Assembly (NCBI GenBank): GCA_037349315.1
Contig: JBAIAC010000033.1
Span: forward strand, 10,930,001 to 10,994,000
Reading direction: 5' to 3'
DNA length: 64,000 nucleotides
Origin: Chelydra serpentina
Lineage: Eukaryota; Chordata; Testudines; Chelydridae
The notes below the pieces were generated by a model. It did not search any database and had not been told where the DNA came from. It saw only the letters and a program-made list of their open reading frames with translations. The position numbers and the translations under genes are program-made. Shown piece after piece: positions 33,600-46,369 of this stretch (position 1 is the first letter of the stretch; each line of letters begins with the position of its first letter).

Positions 33600-35410
33600 A
33601 TAGCAAATCTCAGAACTGCCAATTTAAGGATGTGAGCATGAAAACCTCTCCTGACAGAATGGCAACCCCTTGACAGGCATGTATATGTAGAAAATTTACC
33701 TGTGCAGACACAATGCTGCCATGCTGCCACCACTATTGGGTTTATGGAAAGAGCAGCGAAAATTAGAAGAACAAGACCATAAGATAGTGAAAGTGAAGGA
33801 TGACTTACTTTGTGGAGATCTCATTTCTTCCTTTTGCTTTCAGTGTTCACCTTATTCGTATTGTCAAATTGATCTACCATAGCTATATACAGTACATTCA
33901 ATAGCCAGGGTTTTATAAGAGTAGAATGTTAACCCTGTTGTCTGGGACCTGTAGTTCTAGAGCATTTAAGAGCTCAGCAATAAATGCAAAAGTTTATTTT
34001 TATTCAGTTTCCCAGAGACAGAATCTGTCATTACTGATGTGGACGGTTCTGTGTTTGTCTGGGCCAGTGGTACCTTTTATATGCGAGTTGTTTAGCTTTT
34101 AGCAGTGCAAATGCAGGCACTGCTGAGATCCACCAATTCGGTGTGGCCCTGACCTAGCAAAGCATTTAAGCACTCGCTTAACTTCTAGCTCGAGTGAGTA
34201 TTCCTATTGGCTCCAAATGCTTTCCTGGATTGGGACCTATTACAGTTACTGTATGTTCGCTTTGGGCCTTATCCAAAAGCCTGTAAGTCAATAGGAGTGT
34301 TTCCATTAACATTAGTGATATTTGGATCAGGGCCTTTTTGATTTTAAAGCCTGTTTTATGGGGTTTTTAACCAGTATGAAATGCTGGCTAAGATGGAGCT
34401 TGGCAGAATCTCAGTTATATTTCGTTTATTCAGAAATGGTTTACTTGCAGTGGATATTTATAGTTATCCAAAAAAGGTCTATTATTTATAGTTTATTAAT
34501 GTAAATTATGACAATTCCTGCCCTGAGAAACTTAGAGTCTATAAAAAGACTTTTCCCATGAAATGGTGCTATATCTTTGATAACAAAATGCAAAACAGAG
34601 TGCTCTAGAAGGAAACAGTTTATCAAAACAACAGCACATGTAAATATCACAGAACACCCATGTAGTTCATCTGGGGGGGAGGGGGAAATTGCAGCTTAAC
34701 CTGAAAATATATGGAACATAAGCGTTATTTACATTTCAAAATAAAATGGTAACAAGGAATATCAGTGGTAGCCACTGAAAACTTCAATGCTGATTTTTAT
34801 GATTGCAAAGTGAGTAGTATAATTATATCTTGATTCCATTGTAGGTCATGTTGGGATGCCCTGAGTATTAAAGGTGTTACTATATGGTGTATAAACTCTG
34901 ATTCTATTCTATTTGTTTGTAGTCTGAAATTGTAGTAACTACAACAATTATTGTAACCCCACGGAAAACTTCCATAACGCAGCTGTTGAAATGGTTTGTC
35001 ACCATCTGTTTCCATTTGTTAGGTTATTTTATGGTTGTCAATTGATTCCTATGCAAACAGAATATCATAAGGTTTAAATGCAAGTTCACAGGCTGATAAA
35101 GATTTTAGAAAACAGTTTGTGTTGATTTGAATCCCTCACTGGGATGCAGCATCACAAAGCAACCCCTAAAATAAACAAGACCACTACTATGGGGCGAAGT
35201 CGTGGTCCTTTTAAAGGCAATGGCAAATTTCCCATTCACTTCAATAGAGTTAGAATTTCACCCATAATCGATAATGGATATACAGTATCTGTTTTCTGTT
35301 TCCTTCTTATGCAAGTCACTTCAGTTTCACCTTTTGTACTAGTCAGTTCCAACAAAGCTAGTTGGACTTGCAATTTGAATTTGCATAACATTTTCAGAGG
35401 AGCCTAAGGT
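33600..35410. other. Intergenic, nothing firm
   Basis: A worn palindromic piece at about 34130-34230 (tagcaaagcatttaagcact) resembles the short MITE at 46265-46367. Nothing else is recognised. Confidence 0.35.
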
Positions 35411-35416
35411 TCGTAA

Positions 35417-35519
35417 GTCCTATTTTCAAAAGTGACAGAGGCATATAGGAGCCTAAATTTCACTGAAAGTCAATGGGACTTGAGCTCCTAAGTGCCTCAG
35501 TTACTTTTGAAAATGGGAC
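35417..35519. mobile_element. Short palindromic MITE, about 103 bp
   Basis: The left end gtcctattttcaaaagtgac pairs with the right end, which in reverse is gtcccattttcaaaagtaac. The centre has the caatgggac motif common in this class of reptile palindromic repeats. The target duplication is not clear (possibly taa). Confidence 0.6.
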
Positions 35520-35589
35520 ATAAGTACTTTTGACAATTCTGTCCTTCCTCTCTCATTCCTGAATGTAAATGTTACTGCATGTAGTGAAG

Positions 35590-36610
35590 ATGACATAAGA
35601 GAGGCAGTGTTTTGTAATGGCTAGAGCAGGATATGTGATGTTAAGCAATTACTTAACCTTTCCTTGGCTCGGTTCACTCAGTTGTAAAATGAGTATTGTG
35701 ACAGGGTGGACTAAATCCGGAGGCCCTCTGCTGGAGGCTTTGTGGCCCTGCTTCACTCTGCCCCAGAAAAGAGCAGAGGATAGGTTTTCCAGGCAGTCTG
35801 CCAATCAGAGGGGCTGCTGGAGCAACCAATCAGGGGCCAAAAGGGCCATATAAAAGGAAGCAGCAGAGGCAGAGCAGTCAGTTGCTGCCTGGAGCTGGAA
35901 GAGGGAGAACCAGGTGCTTGGCTGGCTGGAAGAACAGTAGGACTGCAGACAGCTCAATGCAAGCAGGACTGAGCCCAGGAAAGGCTGCCAAAGACTGGGT
36001 GCAGTCTGGAAGAACAGCAGGACCATGGACAGGTCAGTTCGGGCAGGCTGGGCTTACGGGCCTGAACCCAGAACCTAGCCAGACCAGCGAGGGTATTGTG
36101 ATGGGCCCTGCTGGTCTGGTTGAAGACTGAGCACAGGCGATGGCTGCCAGAAGGACACCAACTGAGGGTACCGAGATGGGCCCCTGTTGGGCTGTTAAAG
36201 AAGGCAGTGCCTCTGGGGAAAAAGTCTTCATGCTATGGCCCCATAGTAGGGCTGGGAGAAAGAACTAGAGATTGTATGCCCCGGAATGGGGGACAGTGTG
36301 TGTGACTTGGCTGGAGGGCTGAGTTGCTGAAGACCCACCAAACAACTATCGGCCAGGGGAGGGGCGCTTACGAGAGGTGGGTGCCACCCTGTTGTAAGAC
36401 CAAAGAAAGAAGCAGGCTCACACCTGACCAGAAAGGGGGCACCCATCAGAGCTGGGTGCCACTCCATTCACAACTGAGGGATTGGGGGCACTTGCAAGAG
36501 GCCAGTGCCGACATTGTTACAGGTATAATACATCTCTGATCTAGGCATTATTGTCTCTTGTAATGAATGGTTGTAAAATGCATTGAAACATTAGATTGAA
36601 ATTATATGAA
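35590..36610 (+). mobile_element. MIR SINE split by a solo LTR
   Basis: The left part (35590-35696) has the MIR core landmarks: taatggctagagcagg, acttaacctttccttg and gttgtaaaatga. The right part, after the LTR, continues with gtataatacatct and later ttatataaatgcaaagtatt (an L2/MIR-type tail). Joined at the LTR target site they give the usual MIR order, gtaaaatg then a gtataata stretch. Confidence 0.7.
35697..36521 (+). mobile_element. Solo LTR, 825 bp
   Basis: The unit begins tgtgacagggtggact and ends acattgttaca, the TG...CA form. The flanks agtat (35692-35696) and ggtat (36522-36526) agree at 4 of 5. Promoter elements are easy to see: two CCAAT boxes (35801-35805 and 35826-35830) and a TATA box (tataaaa, 35849-35855), giving + strand orientation. 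No internal retroviral or Gypsy sequence remains. Class is undecided, but a 5-bp duplication fits Gypsy or ERV-L-like elements. Confidence 0.82.
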
Positions 36611-36849
36611 TTATATAAATGCAAAGTATTATTTGTTAGTATTATTCTGTGGCATAAACTCCATCTCCAAAGACCCTCTCTCACTTCAAATAATACTGGT
36701 ATCTTCTGAGTTGATAGAACTTGCCCTCCAGAACTTGCTTTCTGAAAAGTGCCATATATGCTTACAGTACTCTCTATACCTCAAGACCTAAATGAAAAAG
36801 GTCCCTGCAGCCCCCCAATGCACTCTGCTTAAAACCTGCATCCATGTTA

Positions 36850-37412
36850 CCTTGGGCTCTGATCATAATTCATAAACTGAACAAGGCCAGGCCTTGTTCA
36901 GACTTGGATGGGAGACCTCAAAGGAAATCCCAGATGTTGTAAGAGGTAGAACTGGTGATTCATTCTTCCCGCGGAGTCCGCATTGAACCATTGACCCAAC
37001 ATAGTACTAGCAGACACTGTGCTGCCAGAGGCTTAATCTTCTGGATTAGTTGTATTACATGATTGGAGGCCCTAAGTCATTGGGGCCATGGCTGTAAAGG
37101 TGTTTGCCTCACTGCCCTGGGCAATTTCCAAAATTAGTAGTCACATTCTATCTTTTTAAAATGAGTCCTGTGGCTTCATTTGTCGAAAATATATTCTATC
37201 GCTCCTAACCAAGAGAAACTGTGTTACAGTGTTGATAGGGAAGACAGGCTGTACTTGGGGTAATTTACCCTATTTATTCTGCTTGTAAAGCACTTTGGGA
37301 TCGTCTAGGATGAAAAATGAATAAGAATCACTCTTCTAATACCTGTGTAAATTGCTTTGAGATCTACTGGTGCAAAGAGCTATATAAAAGCTAAGTAGTA
37401 GTATTAATATTA
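36850..37412 (+). mobile_element. 5S rRNA-derived SINE with L2-type tail
   Basis: The head contains a degraded 5S rRNA internal-promoter region: ggccaggccttgttcag then acttggatgggagacct (5S: TACTTGGATGGGAGACC). The end has two L2-like tail motifs, cttgtaaagcactttgggat (37284-37303) and ttgctttgagatctac with agctatataaaagct (about 37352-37391). This head and tail pairing is that of SINE3-class elements such as AmnSINE or 5S-Sauria. The middle is too worn to name, and two adjacent elements cannot be excluded. Confidence 0.65.
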
Positions 37413-37494
37413 GAAAACATCTTTGAGGCAGAAGGAATTTAACAAAGCTCTCCATGCCCTCACTACTAACTGACGTACATCTTATAGTCAAATG

Positions 37495-37580
37495 AAGGAG
37501 GAGACGCTCTTACAGTATAGGAAACTTGTCAGACCGTATTTAGAGTGCTGTTTGCAGTACCAGCCACCATGACATAAGGC
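37495..37580 (+). mobile_element. CR1 reverse transcriptase relic, short
   Basis: Translation gives RKLVRPYLECCLQYQPP, which matches the CR1 motif [14 protein letters not shown] seen intact on the minus strand at about 60340-60380. Only this short piece can be identified. Confidence 0.5.
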
Positions 37581-40500
37581 AGAGGGCATTGCCTAGGAGA
37601 GGATGACCCCTGAGGAGCCCTACATTTAATAACAGCAAAATCAAATGGGCTTGCTTTTTCGAATCATACCATGTGTCAATATTCCTGATGACAAAGCTGT
37701 TATAGCAGCCAGGTTCTGTACATTCTCTCCATGGTGTTCACAGTATCTACAGAGAATGTGTCAGCCGAGTGTATTTTTAGAAATGTGAGAATTGCCCAGT
37801 GGAACAAGGTCCTTCTGTCTCCTCCTCCTTTACTCTTGCCAGGAGGCTCTTGCCATGAGCTTCCCACCACGCACTTCTAAGCTTCAATTTATTTTATTTT
37901 AAAAAAGAAAACTTTATTGGCACTGCTTGCGGCCTCAGAGATTTAGCCATTGGTGATCACAGGCAAGTGTACTTTTCTCACATTCCAGTGATGCTATTGC
38001 TTTTCCTTAATTAGCGTCTGTTACCATCATAAATATGGCTCAGCATAGCTGTACTTTTCAGAAAGACCCAAGAGATTGAATACCAGAGAAGGGGAAGCTC
38101 CGTCAGTTTGGAATGAAATGGTTGTAGCAGATGCAGTTTCAATAGGATTTTCCCTGGTGTTATCCTGTTGCAGAGGGAGTTGCACCCAGAGTTTCTTTTT
38201 TTGATTGCTCCTTATTTCAAGTGAATTAGCAGAAGAGGGAGTCCATTATTTGGCTGCCGCTGACAGACTTCATTAACTAAGACTTTCAACTGTAACAGTC
38301 ACAGGTGAAGTTGAGCCTGCCTTTTTTGTACTAGTCTGAATTGGATTCTAGATAGGATTTGTGTTTCTGTCCTTTTATTATTCACCTGAATCTGGAGGGA
38401 TGTGGGGAACTCCCAGTAAATCAAATGCAATGGATTAAGCCAATTTATTTTTGTGTGCTTATGCTAGAATGTGCTAAGTACCTGACATTGCATTGAAACT
38501 CTTGTTGATTTAGAGTGGACTATCTCTTCTTACAAATTTTCAGTTTTCTGATTCGGTCCTTTTTTGCTTCAAAATTCAATTAATCAGATGCTCCTTATTC
38601 AGAAACATTTAGCAGAACCCTGGCTAAATTTCCTCTTTTTTTTTTTTTAACCCATTTTTTTGGGGCACAGCTCTCCTACAGACTTGTTTCCATAATCTTT
38701 CATGGACAGTTCTGTGATATACTCAAGGCCAGGTCTTTCCTGTCATGTATTTTTCTGAAGGGACTCTATGTAATTTAATCTTCTAGAAATAAACAGCACT
38801 GTCACCACCCACTAACCTTGGTTTTCTTCCCAGGTTAAAGCTGCATAATATGTAAGACAGTATTTGGCTTTACTCCACTCTAGAATTGTTTGATGCCATT
38901 AGCTTTAAATCAGAAAAAGGTGGAGCTTGCAAAATTGTAACATCTGTTTCACCCGACCAAAACAGCGTGTCATCTGCCTGGCAGGCAATCACTGCACTGT
39001 AAACTATGTTCATGATCTCAGCCAGGGCAAACGGATTTCGAGGCAGGATGATCTTCCTTGGAAAAGAATAAATCCCCTATTATACTGTAACACTGTGATC
39101 CAATATCTTCCTTGTATTTAACCCACGTACTTGGGGCCACGGAAGTCAACTTTTTCTTTCTTGCTTTAAAGTTGGAAGGAAGGAATCAATTAATGTTCCA
39201 ATTGAAATAAGCTTCATAAAAGGTTAAGCTGTGAATTTATAGACAGAAATTTCACAAGTATTTTTCTGGAAATTTAGACCTGCCTTCTGGAAAGTTTTTA
39301 AGTCATTTCACTCGAGATTTGACAAGCTGTCTACCGGAAACTTTACTTCATCGCAACTAAAATTAGTAGGGCCCCCCCTCCCAGATTTGAGACTCTTTAA
39401 TTACGAAGTGGTTTGAAATCAAGAAATAGCGATAATATTTTTGGATCCTAATGTGAAATGTTCCACAGTGCATTATAATACAGAAGCTTTGAAAGGTCAT
39501 GGATTTTGCTTCTGAACCTCGAAGAGTAATTTAGTTAAAAATACACCTGGATTGTACAAACAAATATTGGGTCAATTTTCTCAGTGCCTCTCCGCCCCAG
39601 AGCTGGCTGGAGTGGAGATCTGAAGTAGACTGGCCCAAGCTGTATTTTTTTTCATTGAGAACTGTGTGGACAACCCCATAGCTCATAGCTTTCCCTAGCA
39701 GTATTCTTTGACTGCAGTCTCAACTCACGTTAGAAGAAAGCTTTCTGCAGACCACGTGTTTAAAACAGGATGCTTTTGCCATGTGTTAGGTTACTAATTT
39801 AACTCACTGGTGAGTATTCCATGCTCCATTTACTGTAGGAAGCCTCCATTTGAGATAGTACAAACTCCCAATAACCAGTTTCTAAAACAGCTCAGAATGG
39901 ATCCCAGAAACCAAATTAATAGCCCTTCTCATTCACAAAAAGCAACCCTAAACTCCCAAGCTACCAAAGCTTTTAAGACCAGTATCAGTTATCTTCAGGT
40001 AATATATAGGCAACACGTCTGGCATCATTACTTCATACAAACACTAAAGTCATTGTGCAAAACTGTGCGTTAGTGTGTGCCACCACTTTACCTGCTTAAC
40101 TCAGTGGAAACTGTTCTGCCCTCACTGAAATTCATGCATTTCAGCATTTGAACCATGTAAAAAAAAATCTTCACAGCTCTATCTTCAGAAGCACCAATTC
40201 AATTCCCATATAGTCTCTCTTATGTTGAATAACTTATATTTGGAGCCGTCCCGTAGATTTCTGTGGGGCAACTCACAGAATAAGTGAATATTCACTCATT
40301 GTAGATAAGGGTGGCAGAATCTGGGTCCTATAGTGATTTCAGTGGGAGTTGCATTCATGTAACTGAGGGCAGAACTGAGCCAATCATCTTTTAATGCTGT
40401 CCAGAGATGATCGTATTGCCAACAGACAAGCAACCTCTGGAGTAATTTCCCCTCATATGGGAGGCACTGGACTCCCTGACATCCATCGTTCTCATGATGT

Positions 40501-43500
40501 TCTCAGAGATGACCATATTTCCTTCTAACTAAATAAGACAAGTCTACAGAATCTGCACAAGCCAAAGGCTAGAACCAGAGACAGAGTCCTATAGATTAGA
40601 TGGGGAGACTGCTTGATTACTGAATTAGATTAGGTGCCATGGAAAACCAGAAACTCGAACACCCAAAGAGCTTCCAAACTGATCCAAACGTCTGTTAAAT
40701 GGGACCATTTGTTTTACAAAATGTGGCACTGCTATTCCATTATCCCTCCCCCAGACCTTTTAAAAAATGTAAATGTATTTTCTCTGGCAGGACCTGAGCT
40801 TTAGGCTGTAGATCAAAGAGGTTAAAACATTTTTCTGGACTTTTAAAACTTAGCCGTTTATTTTGATTGTTTTTTTATATTCCCATCAACAACTACTTAT
40901 ATTATATTTCAATGTGGTCTGGCCAAAAGTCTTGACATATAGTCAAAAGTCTTTAGTACTGGTTAAACAAAACAATAAAATGTATATTTTCATCCTGAAG
41001 CATGGGGTAGTCCTTGCAATATGCTGTAGATGTTTTCATCTTCACTCTTTTTTGGAGACTTCCAGTGCTAAATAAGCATTGAACTGGCAATCCATTGGCT
41101 TTAGGCTCAATTACTTTTTCCTCTGCTCTGGAATCACAACTTCTAAGTTGGTGTGCAAGTCCATCACCCTGCTCCTCTAATGCATCAGTAGGGAGCAAGG
41201 AAGCGAAGGGAATAAGGAATGGTGATCACATCTATTTACCTAAAATGTGTTGCTGCTACCTCTAACAGTCTTTGTCTACATTGAGAATATAGCAAAAATG
41301 TCTCCCCGTTGCTGTAGCACTGGTGTGGCTCTTGTGTTAGCGTTGGCAGCTTGGCCACAGCATCTTTCCAATGTGCATGGTTAAACAACATAATGGTAAA
41401 AACGCAGCCAACACCAGTGCTCCCATCGTTACGGGCACTGGAAGTACTAGTGCAACACTGAAACATTTTCACTAGAAACTTGGTGTAGGGGCACTCCCAT
41501 TGAGAACTCCTGTCCCCCTCTGCCAACAGTTTTCTTTGCTTTTCTTTCTTTTTCTCCCCCATCATCTGGGCTTAAAAACAGCCAGAAGACTCCTATACAG
41601 GGAATCCTCTGAGGCTTCTATCTTGTTCTTCAGAATCCCAGCTTTAATTTTGTCTTGTAAAAAGTCTCTAGCTGTTAGGGTGAGGAAGGAAAGCTCAAAA
41701 ATTCAAAATTAATGTAAACTGATGCAGAAACGGGTCTGCAGAGAGCCTGGAACCAAAGCTCTGAGAGGCATGAACTTCCCCATTCATCTCAATGAGGTGT
41801 TAGCTCAAGTATTTAGTGGTGATGATTTTTAAAAAGTCAGCATTAAGTGTTTTATCCCTCATGGAGGAAAGCAGAGGGAGGGTCATAGATCTGCACAGTT
41901 TCCGGTGAGTGACATCTCATTTTGATGCCACGAGTCAGTGACATTTGGACGATACCTCCATGTATTTCCCCTCCCTGCTAATTAAGCCAGAGCCAGCAGA
42001 GCCCCATGTCATATTCAAGCCCCACAGAGGAGGTGCCAAGCTCAAGGAACGTAGTGGAGCCAAGCAGCACCATGGTCAGACTTTGAACATCTGCACACTT
42101 TACTGCAAGTGGCATCTCCTTTTAGCAACTCACCTGGGTGGAGCTTACTCTGTATACCACAACCACCATTTTTTCTCTCCCCCCCACCCCTCCGGGCATC
42201 GGACCATCACTTACTAGGGAAGCAAACAAGCAACATGTGTTTATTCCAGTAGTATATTTAAAAATTAAATGAGTGACCCATGAAGCCAGATTACGTTTCA
42301 GTCCCACTTCCAGAATATTTTGTGGCACCGACAAAGCTTTTCTTTCCATATGCCTCTGTGCCCTCTCAGACCCTCCCCACAATCTCTCCCTGTTGTGAGC
42401 CCGAGTGCAGCTGATCACAGAAGTAAGACCTAGCTCCCAAATGTCATAGAAAATCGAATTTCCCCTTTGATCGTCACCCCTCGCCCATGCTGTGACTCAC
42501 AAGTTCTGCTTTCCTCTAGGTCACAGAAAAAAAGACGAAAATGCTTTTGTCTTTTCACAGAACCAAGCAGGGACTCTAATTAGCCCTTGCACTGAAACTT
42601 TTACAATCACTCATTCCTAGGCAACTGCTGGACACAAGCTCAGATTAATGCCAGGTTTCCAGGGCAGAGACATCACCTCTCATTACTTCAGGAGAGCAAC
42701 TTGACTAGAAAAGCCAGCAATCGCTATATGCAAATCTGGAAATAGAGAAAACATAGAGTTGTAACACACACTCTTGACTGTATGATATTAGCTGTGCTTT
42801 GGCTGTTTATTTTGTTCCTTTGGAAAATTCCAGTGAGAACCTGTGTTGATTTCTCCATCTAGTGTAGTGATCACACAATCAGTGCTTAGCAAGTTGTCAG
42901 TAAAAAGAATGCAAATATCCTAGAATCTCATTTAGTCTAGGACACTGGCTAATTGTGAGGCAAGGGGCTTACTGGGTGTTCATCTCAACATACTATTATG
43001 CTTTTGCTACCTGACATTTTGCACTGGGGGAATCACTCTGGTGTTTAGCTAGTGACTGATTTTGGATTATAGTGGACTACAAACCATAAGAAATGTGTCA
43101 GGGATTGTAAAAACAGGAGCACTATCAGTGAGGGCTAGCAGTGTTTAGTAAAGACCTGTGCAGGCAGTGGTCCTGTATGTGAGTGGTCCAGAATTGAAGG
43201 TCAGATAGGGAAGTTAGAGAAAGGGTAAAGGCAGCATGTTTTCATCATGTGAAAGATGGAAATCGGTGAGGGTGATAGGCTGGGAGAAGGCAAACTCATC
43301 AGAATTGGAGGAGACACTCAGGCCCCTCCCAACTGCCAGTTAGTGAAGGAAGAAAGGAAAGAGATGAGACCATGAGAGACTGGAGTAAGGGGAGATGGAA
43401 AGAAATCTTGCCATGCTGCCCTGTGTATTTGGTGATGGGGGGGAAGGTTGTAAATTATCACTCATCTCACAGTGAGGCACAGCGTTCTGGAATGGGCACC

Positions 43501-43700
43501 ATGACCGGGGTGTTAATTCTCAGTTCAATGTATTGCTTATTTTATTACCCATTCTCAGATTTGCTATAACAGTATGTTGCCCCTGAAAGCACTTAACATT
43601 TCAGCAAAATTAACAAACAATGAAGCTTTCCTCCCTTCTGTTTTTTCAGATGTTAATATTTATAGTTTAATTACCAATTTTATGAGAAAACAGTTATTCT
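37581..43700. other. Intergenic, 6.1 kb with nothing recognised
   Basis: I see no exon with good splice sites, no RNA gene and no named repeat. A T-run lies at 38636-38649. A weak inverted-repeat element may lie at 41265-41510. Stretches free of repeats in such a gene desert can hold distal regulatory DNA, which sequence alone cannot show. Confidence 0.4.
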
Positions 43701-43704
43701 TAGA

Positions 43705-43905
43705 CGTAGGGCCAGGAGGGGTCATTATAATCTTCCAGCCTGACCTCTTGCACAACACAAACCATAGGATTTCATGCGGTGATTCCTAACTCTAGCACAG
43801 CAATTTATGATAGAGCTAGAGCGTATCTTTTAGACAGACAGACAGACAGACAAGCATCCAATTGTTTTAAAGATTCCACCTAGTGGAGAATCCAGCATAT
43901 CACTT
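43705..43905 (-). mobile_element. Diverged CR1-type fragment (reverse strand) with GACA microsatellite
   Basis: The landmarks are gccaggaggggtcattataa, cctgacctcttgcacaacac and ggagaatccagcat, in the order of a CR1 3' part read in reverse. A (gaca)n run at about 43834-43852 has grown inside it. Confidence 0.5.
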
Positions 43906-44797
43906 GGGCAGCTTTTAGCACTTTGTGTCATCTCCCTTCTTCAATTAAAAGAATATTAAATAAAAAAGGGAGTTAAAAGCCTCTTAAGAGTGTACATTTC
44001 TTCTTGATCAGAGCTAAGCATTGTTTTAATGTCAACAATTTTCTCTGTAGTTAAAAGCTGTATTAGTGGCAGGTCGGTCAGCGTGAATGAACCTTTCCTG
44101 GGCAGTTGTTTTTAACTTGGCTACAGTTGCTATGGGGACACCAGGAATGGAATAAATGTCTTGGGAGAACAAAATTTAATGATTCTAATCTCCTATCTTG
44201 TTTTGAAAAGGAAAACGTAATGTTTTTTTCTAGGATAGGAGTCAAGGCAGCTGGGAAGAACTTTTTTGTGAGCCCCTCTGGGGAGCCATTTGTTTACATG
44301 GACACATCCTTTTTCATGCTTTAAATGTAACAAAATTGTAAAACTCATATTAATACATGTGTAATCACTTTGAATGATGAACATGGCTAAATATTGAAGT
44401 GCCTAATTCTGCATTCCTTGTACATCCAGAACTCTCAGTGGAAGTTTTGGGCAAACAAGGAAAGTGGTATCCAGCTCAAATCTGCTTCCAGGTGTGAATG
44501 GAGCTTACTTGATGTTGAAGGCCTACATGATTCTAGTGTTTGGAACGGTCAGCTCTCAAATGTTCTACAGCCAGGGGAAAACAGGTAAGCACAATGAATC
44601 AAACTTTAAACCAAACTCTGAAAGACCTGAAGAGAGAGCCAGTAAAGTCATCCGTAATGTCAGAATGGCAGAGGAGTGTCCTAGATTTGAATTCACACGT
44701 AATTGCCTGAACTAGATTTTTGCTCTCATCAGGAATAGTTCCAAGTTGCTCCTCCAGAAACAAAGGGAATGAGTGTGAGTTGGCCACAGAACAATAT
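43906..44797. other. Intergenic with one weak exon candidate
   Basis: No repeat is clear. A candidate exon with a signal-peptide-like reading frame (44512-44584) is described under findings. Confidence 0.35.
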
Positions 44798-44887
44798 GGG
44801 GCTAGATTTTTCAGCTTGTGTAAATCAGTATAGCTCCATTGAAGTCAATGGACTTACTCCCAATTTACACCAGCTGAGAATCTGGCC
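44798..44887. mobile_element. Short palindromic MITE, 90 bp
   Basis: The left end gggctagatttttcagctt mirrors the right end, which in reverse reads ggccagattctcagctggtg. The centre has ccattgaagtcaatgg, a perfect palindrome. The same sort of centre (caatggga) occurs in other short repeats here. Confidence 0.6.
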
Positions 44888-44889
44888 AA

Positions 44890-45771
44890 TAATCTTTCTC
44901 AATGACAACAAAATTGCGAAGAGAGATTTAAACCTCAACTTAGAAAGCCATCAAAATATCCATTAAATAATATTCATTAAACCTTTTCAAGGGCATAAGA
45001 CATGTCTTGAGGGCCAGCATTTTCAAAAGGGGCCTCTGGTTTTGGGTACTCAAGTTGAGATGTTCTGGGCATTAATTTTCAGACATGCTGAATACAAGGA
45101 AGGATATAGCAGAGAATCTGCCCTGGTTCCAATCACTCTTACACTGTTGATGTCAGTGGAACTACTGATTTACACCAGTGCAAATTACATCAGAATCTGA
45201 CCCTGCCTGTGGACACTTAGAGGTATCCTGTTACCTGCAGGCACAAGCTACTTAGGTGCAGATTTGAGGCTTCATAGACTTTGCAAGCTGCAGGGGTGAT
45301 GCAAACCAGACGTGGTTCTTTTTTTCTTTTATCTTTTTTCTGTTCTTTTCCCAGCATAACTTATAACGGCACAAAAGTTCTTGAACAGAGGTGTGGCTAG
45401 CCAACTACTCAAAAACTGTCAATGCAATGTTAAGCATCCTAGTTGCCAAAAAAACCCTGTGAGGCTGATTATACAGGCACTAATTCCATTGCAGAATTGG
45501 GCCTAAATGAGGAAATATATACAATTATTTTTCCTCCTCTTTATAAAGAGGTTTGTTTCTACCATCAGTCTTTTTCTTCTCCTCTTGCAGTTTGGCTATT
45601 AGTCCTGTGTGTTGTCTTGATTCGCCTTATTTTGCCCATAATCCTACAACTCCTGCTCTACTGTTTGGCTTAAAAGCATCTATCTTACTTCATGAATATC
45701 ATGTTCGGACTTTGACACTGATTTTAGGCTCGACTGCATGGAGAAGCCCTAGAGACTCCCAGATGCTGCCC
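44890..45771. other. Intergenic, nothing firm
   Basis: Pieces near 45110-45205 (ttacaccagtgcaaattaca) resemble the short palindromic repeats. No gene is supported. Confidence 0.35.
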
Positions 45772-45779
45772 ACTGTGGC

Positions 45780-46091
45780 CAGTAGCGTAGCCAGGTTTAG
45801 AGCACAGGGGGAGCGGCGGCACTATAAAAAGGCGCCTCCCCGCTCCCCCTGTACTCACCCTGCGGCGCTTTAAAGGGCCCCGGGCTCCAGCCGCTGTGGA
45901 GCCCCCGGGCCCTTTAAAGTGCCGCCACTGGAGCTCCAGCAGCGCTTTAAAAGGCCCGCGGCTCCCCACAGCGGCAGGAGCCGCTGGCCGTTTAAAGCGC
46001 CGCCCCAGCGAGGCTCGGGCGGCACCTTAGCACTGCTTCTCCTCACAGGGGGAGCGGCCGCTCCCCCTGCTCCCCCCTGGCGACGCTACTG
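45780..46091. mobile_element. hAT MITE, 312 bp, GC-rich
   Basis: A perfect 8-bp duplication actgtggc flanks it (45772-45779 and 46092-46099). The left end is cagtagcgtagccagg and the right end in reverse is cagtagcgtcgccagggg. The subterminal part also pairs (acagggggagcggc with gccgctccccctg). The inside holds several copies of a GC-rich motif around ctttaaag. Open frames over it are not genes. Confidence 0.93.
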
Positions 46092-46264
46092 ACTGTGGCT
46101 TATAGGAATTGCTCTGCTTGCATGGGTTTTTCAGACTTTTTTGCACCCACATGAGAACTCTACTTTCCCCTTAGTTGTTATTATTAATTATTTAAAATTT
46201 ATGTTTAGGTCAATGATGGTGTCTTCCCCAAAAAGCTTACAATCTAAAACAGCACTTGCAGACA

Positions 46265-46367
46265 GGACCCCGCAGTTCAGCAAGGTACTTAATCATGGGA
46301 GAGGGAGGCGGGTTACTCACGTGCTTAGAGCCAGGCTTGTGCTTAAGTATCTTGCTGAATCAGGGCC
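46265..46367. mobile_element. Short palindromic MITE, about 103 bp
   Basis: The left part ttcagcaaggtacttaatc pairs with the right part, which in reverse reads ttcagcaagatacttaagc. This is a common reptile and bird palindromic repeat type. Target duplication not resolved. Confidence 0.55.
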
Positions 46368-46369
46368 TT

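Noticed and set aside
41265..41510. Possible Harbinger-type MITE starting near ttgtctacattgag
   Set aside because: The right end does not give a convincing inverted match and no target duplication was found.
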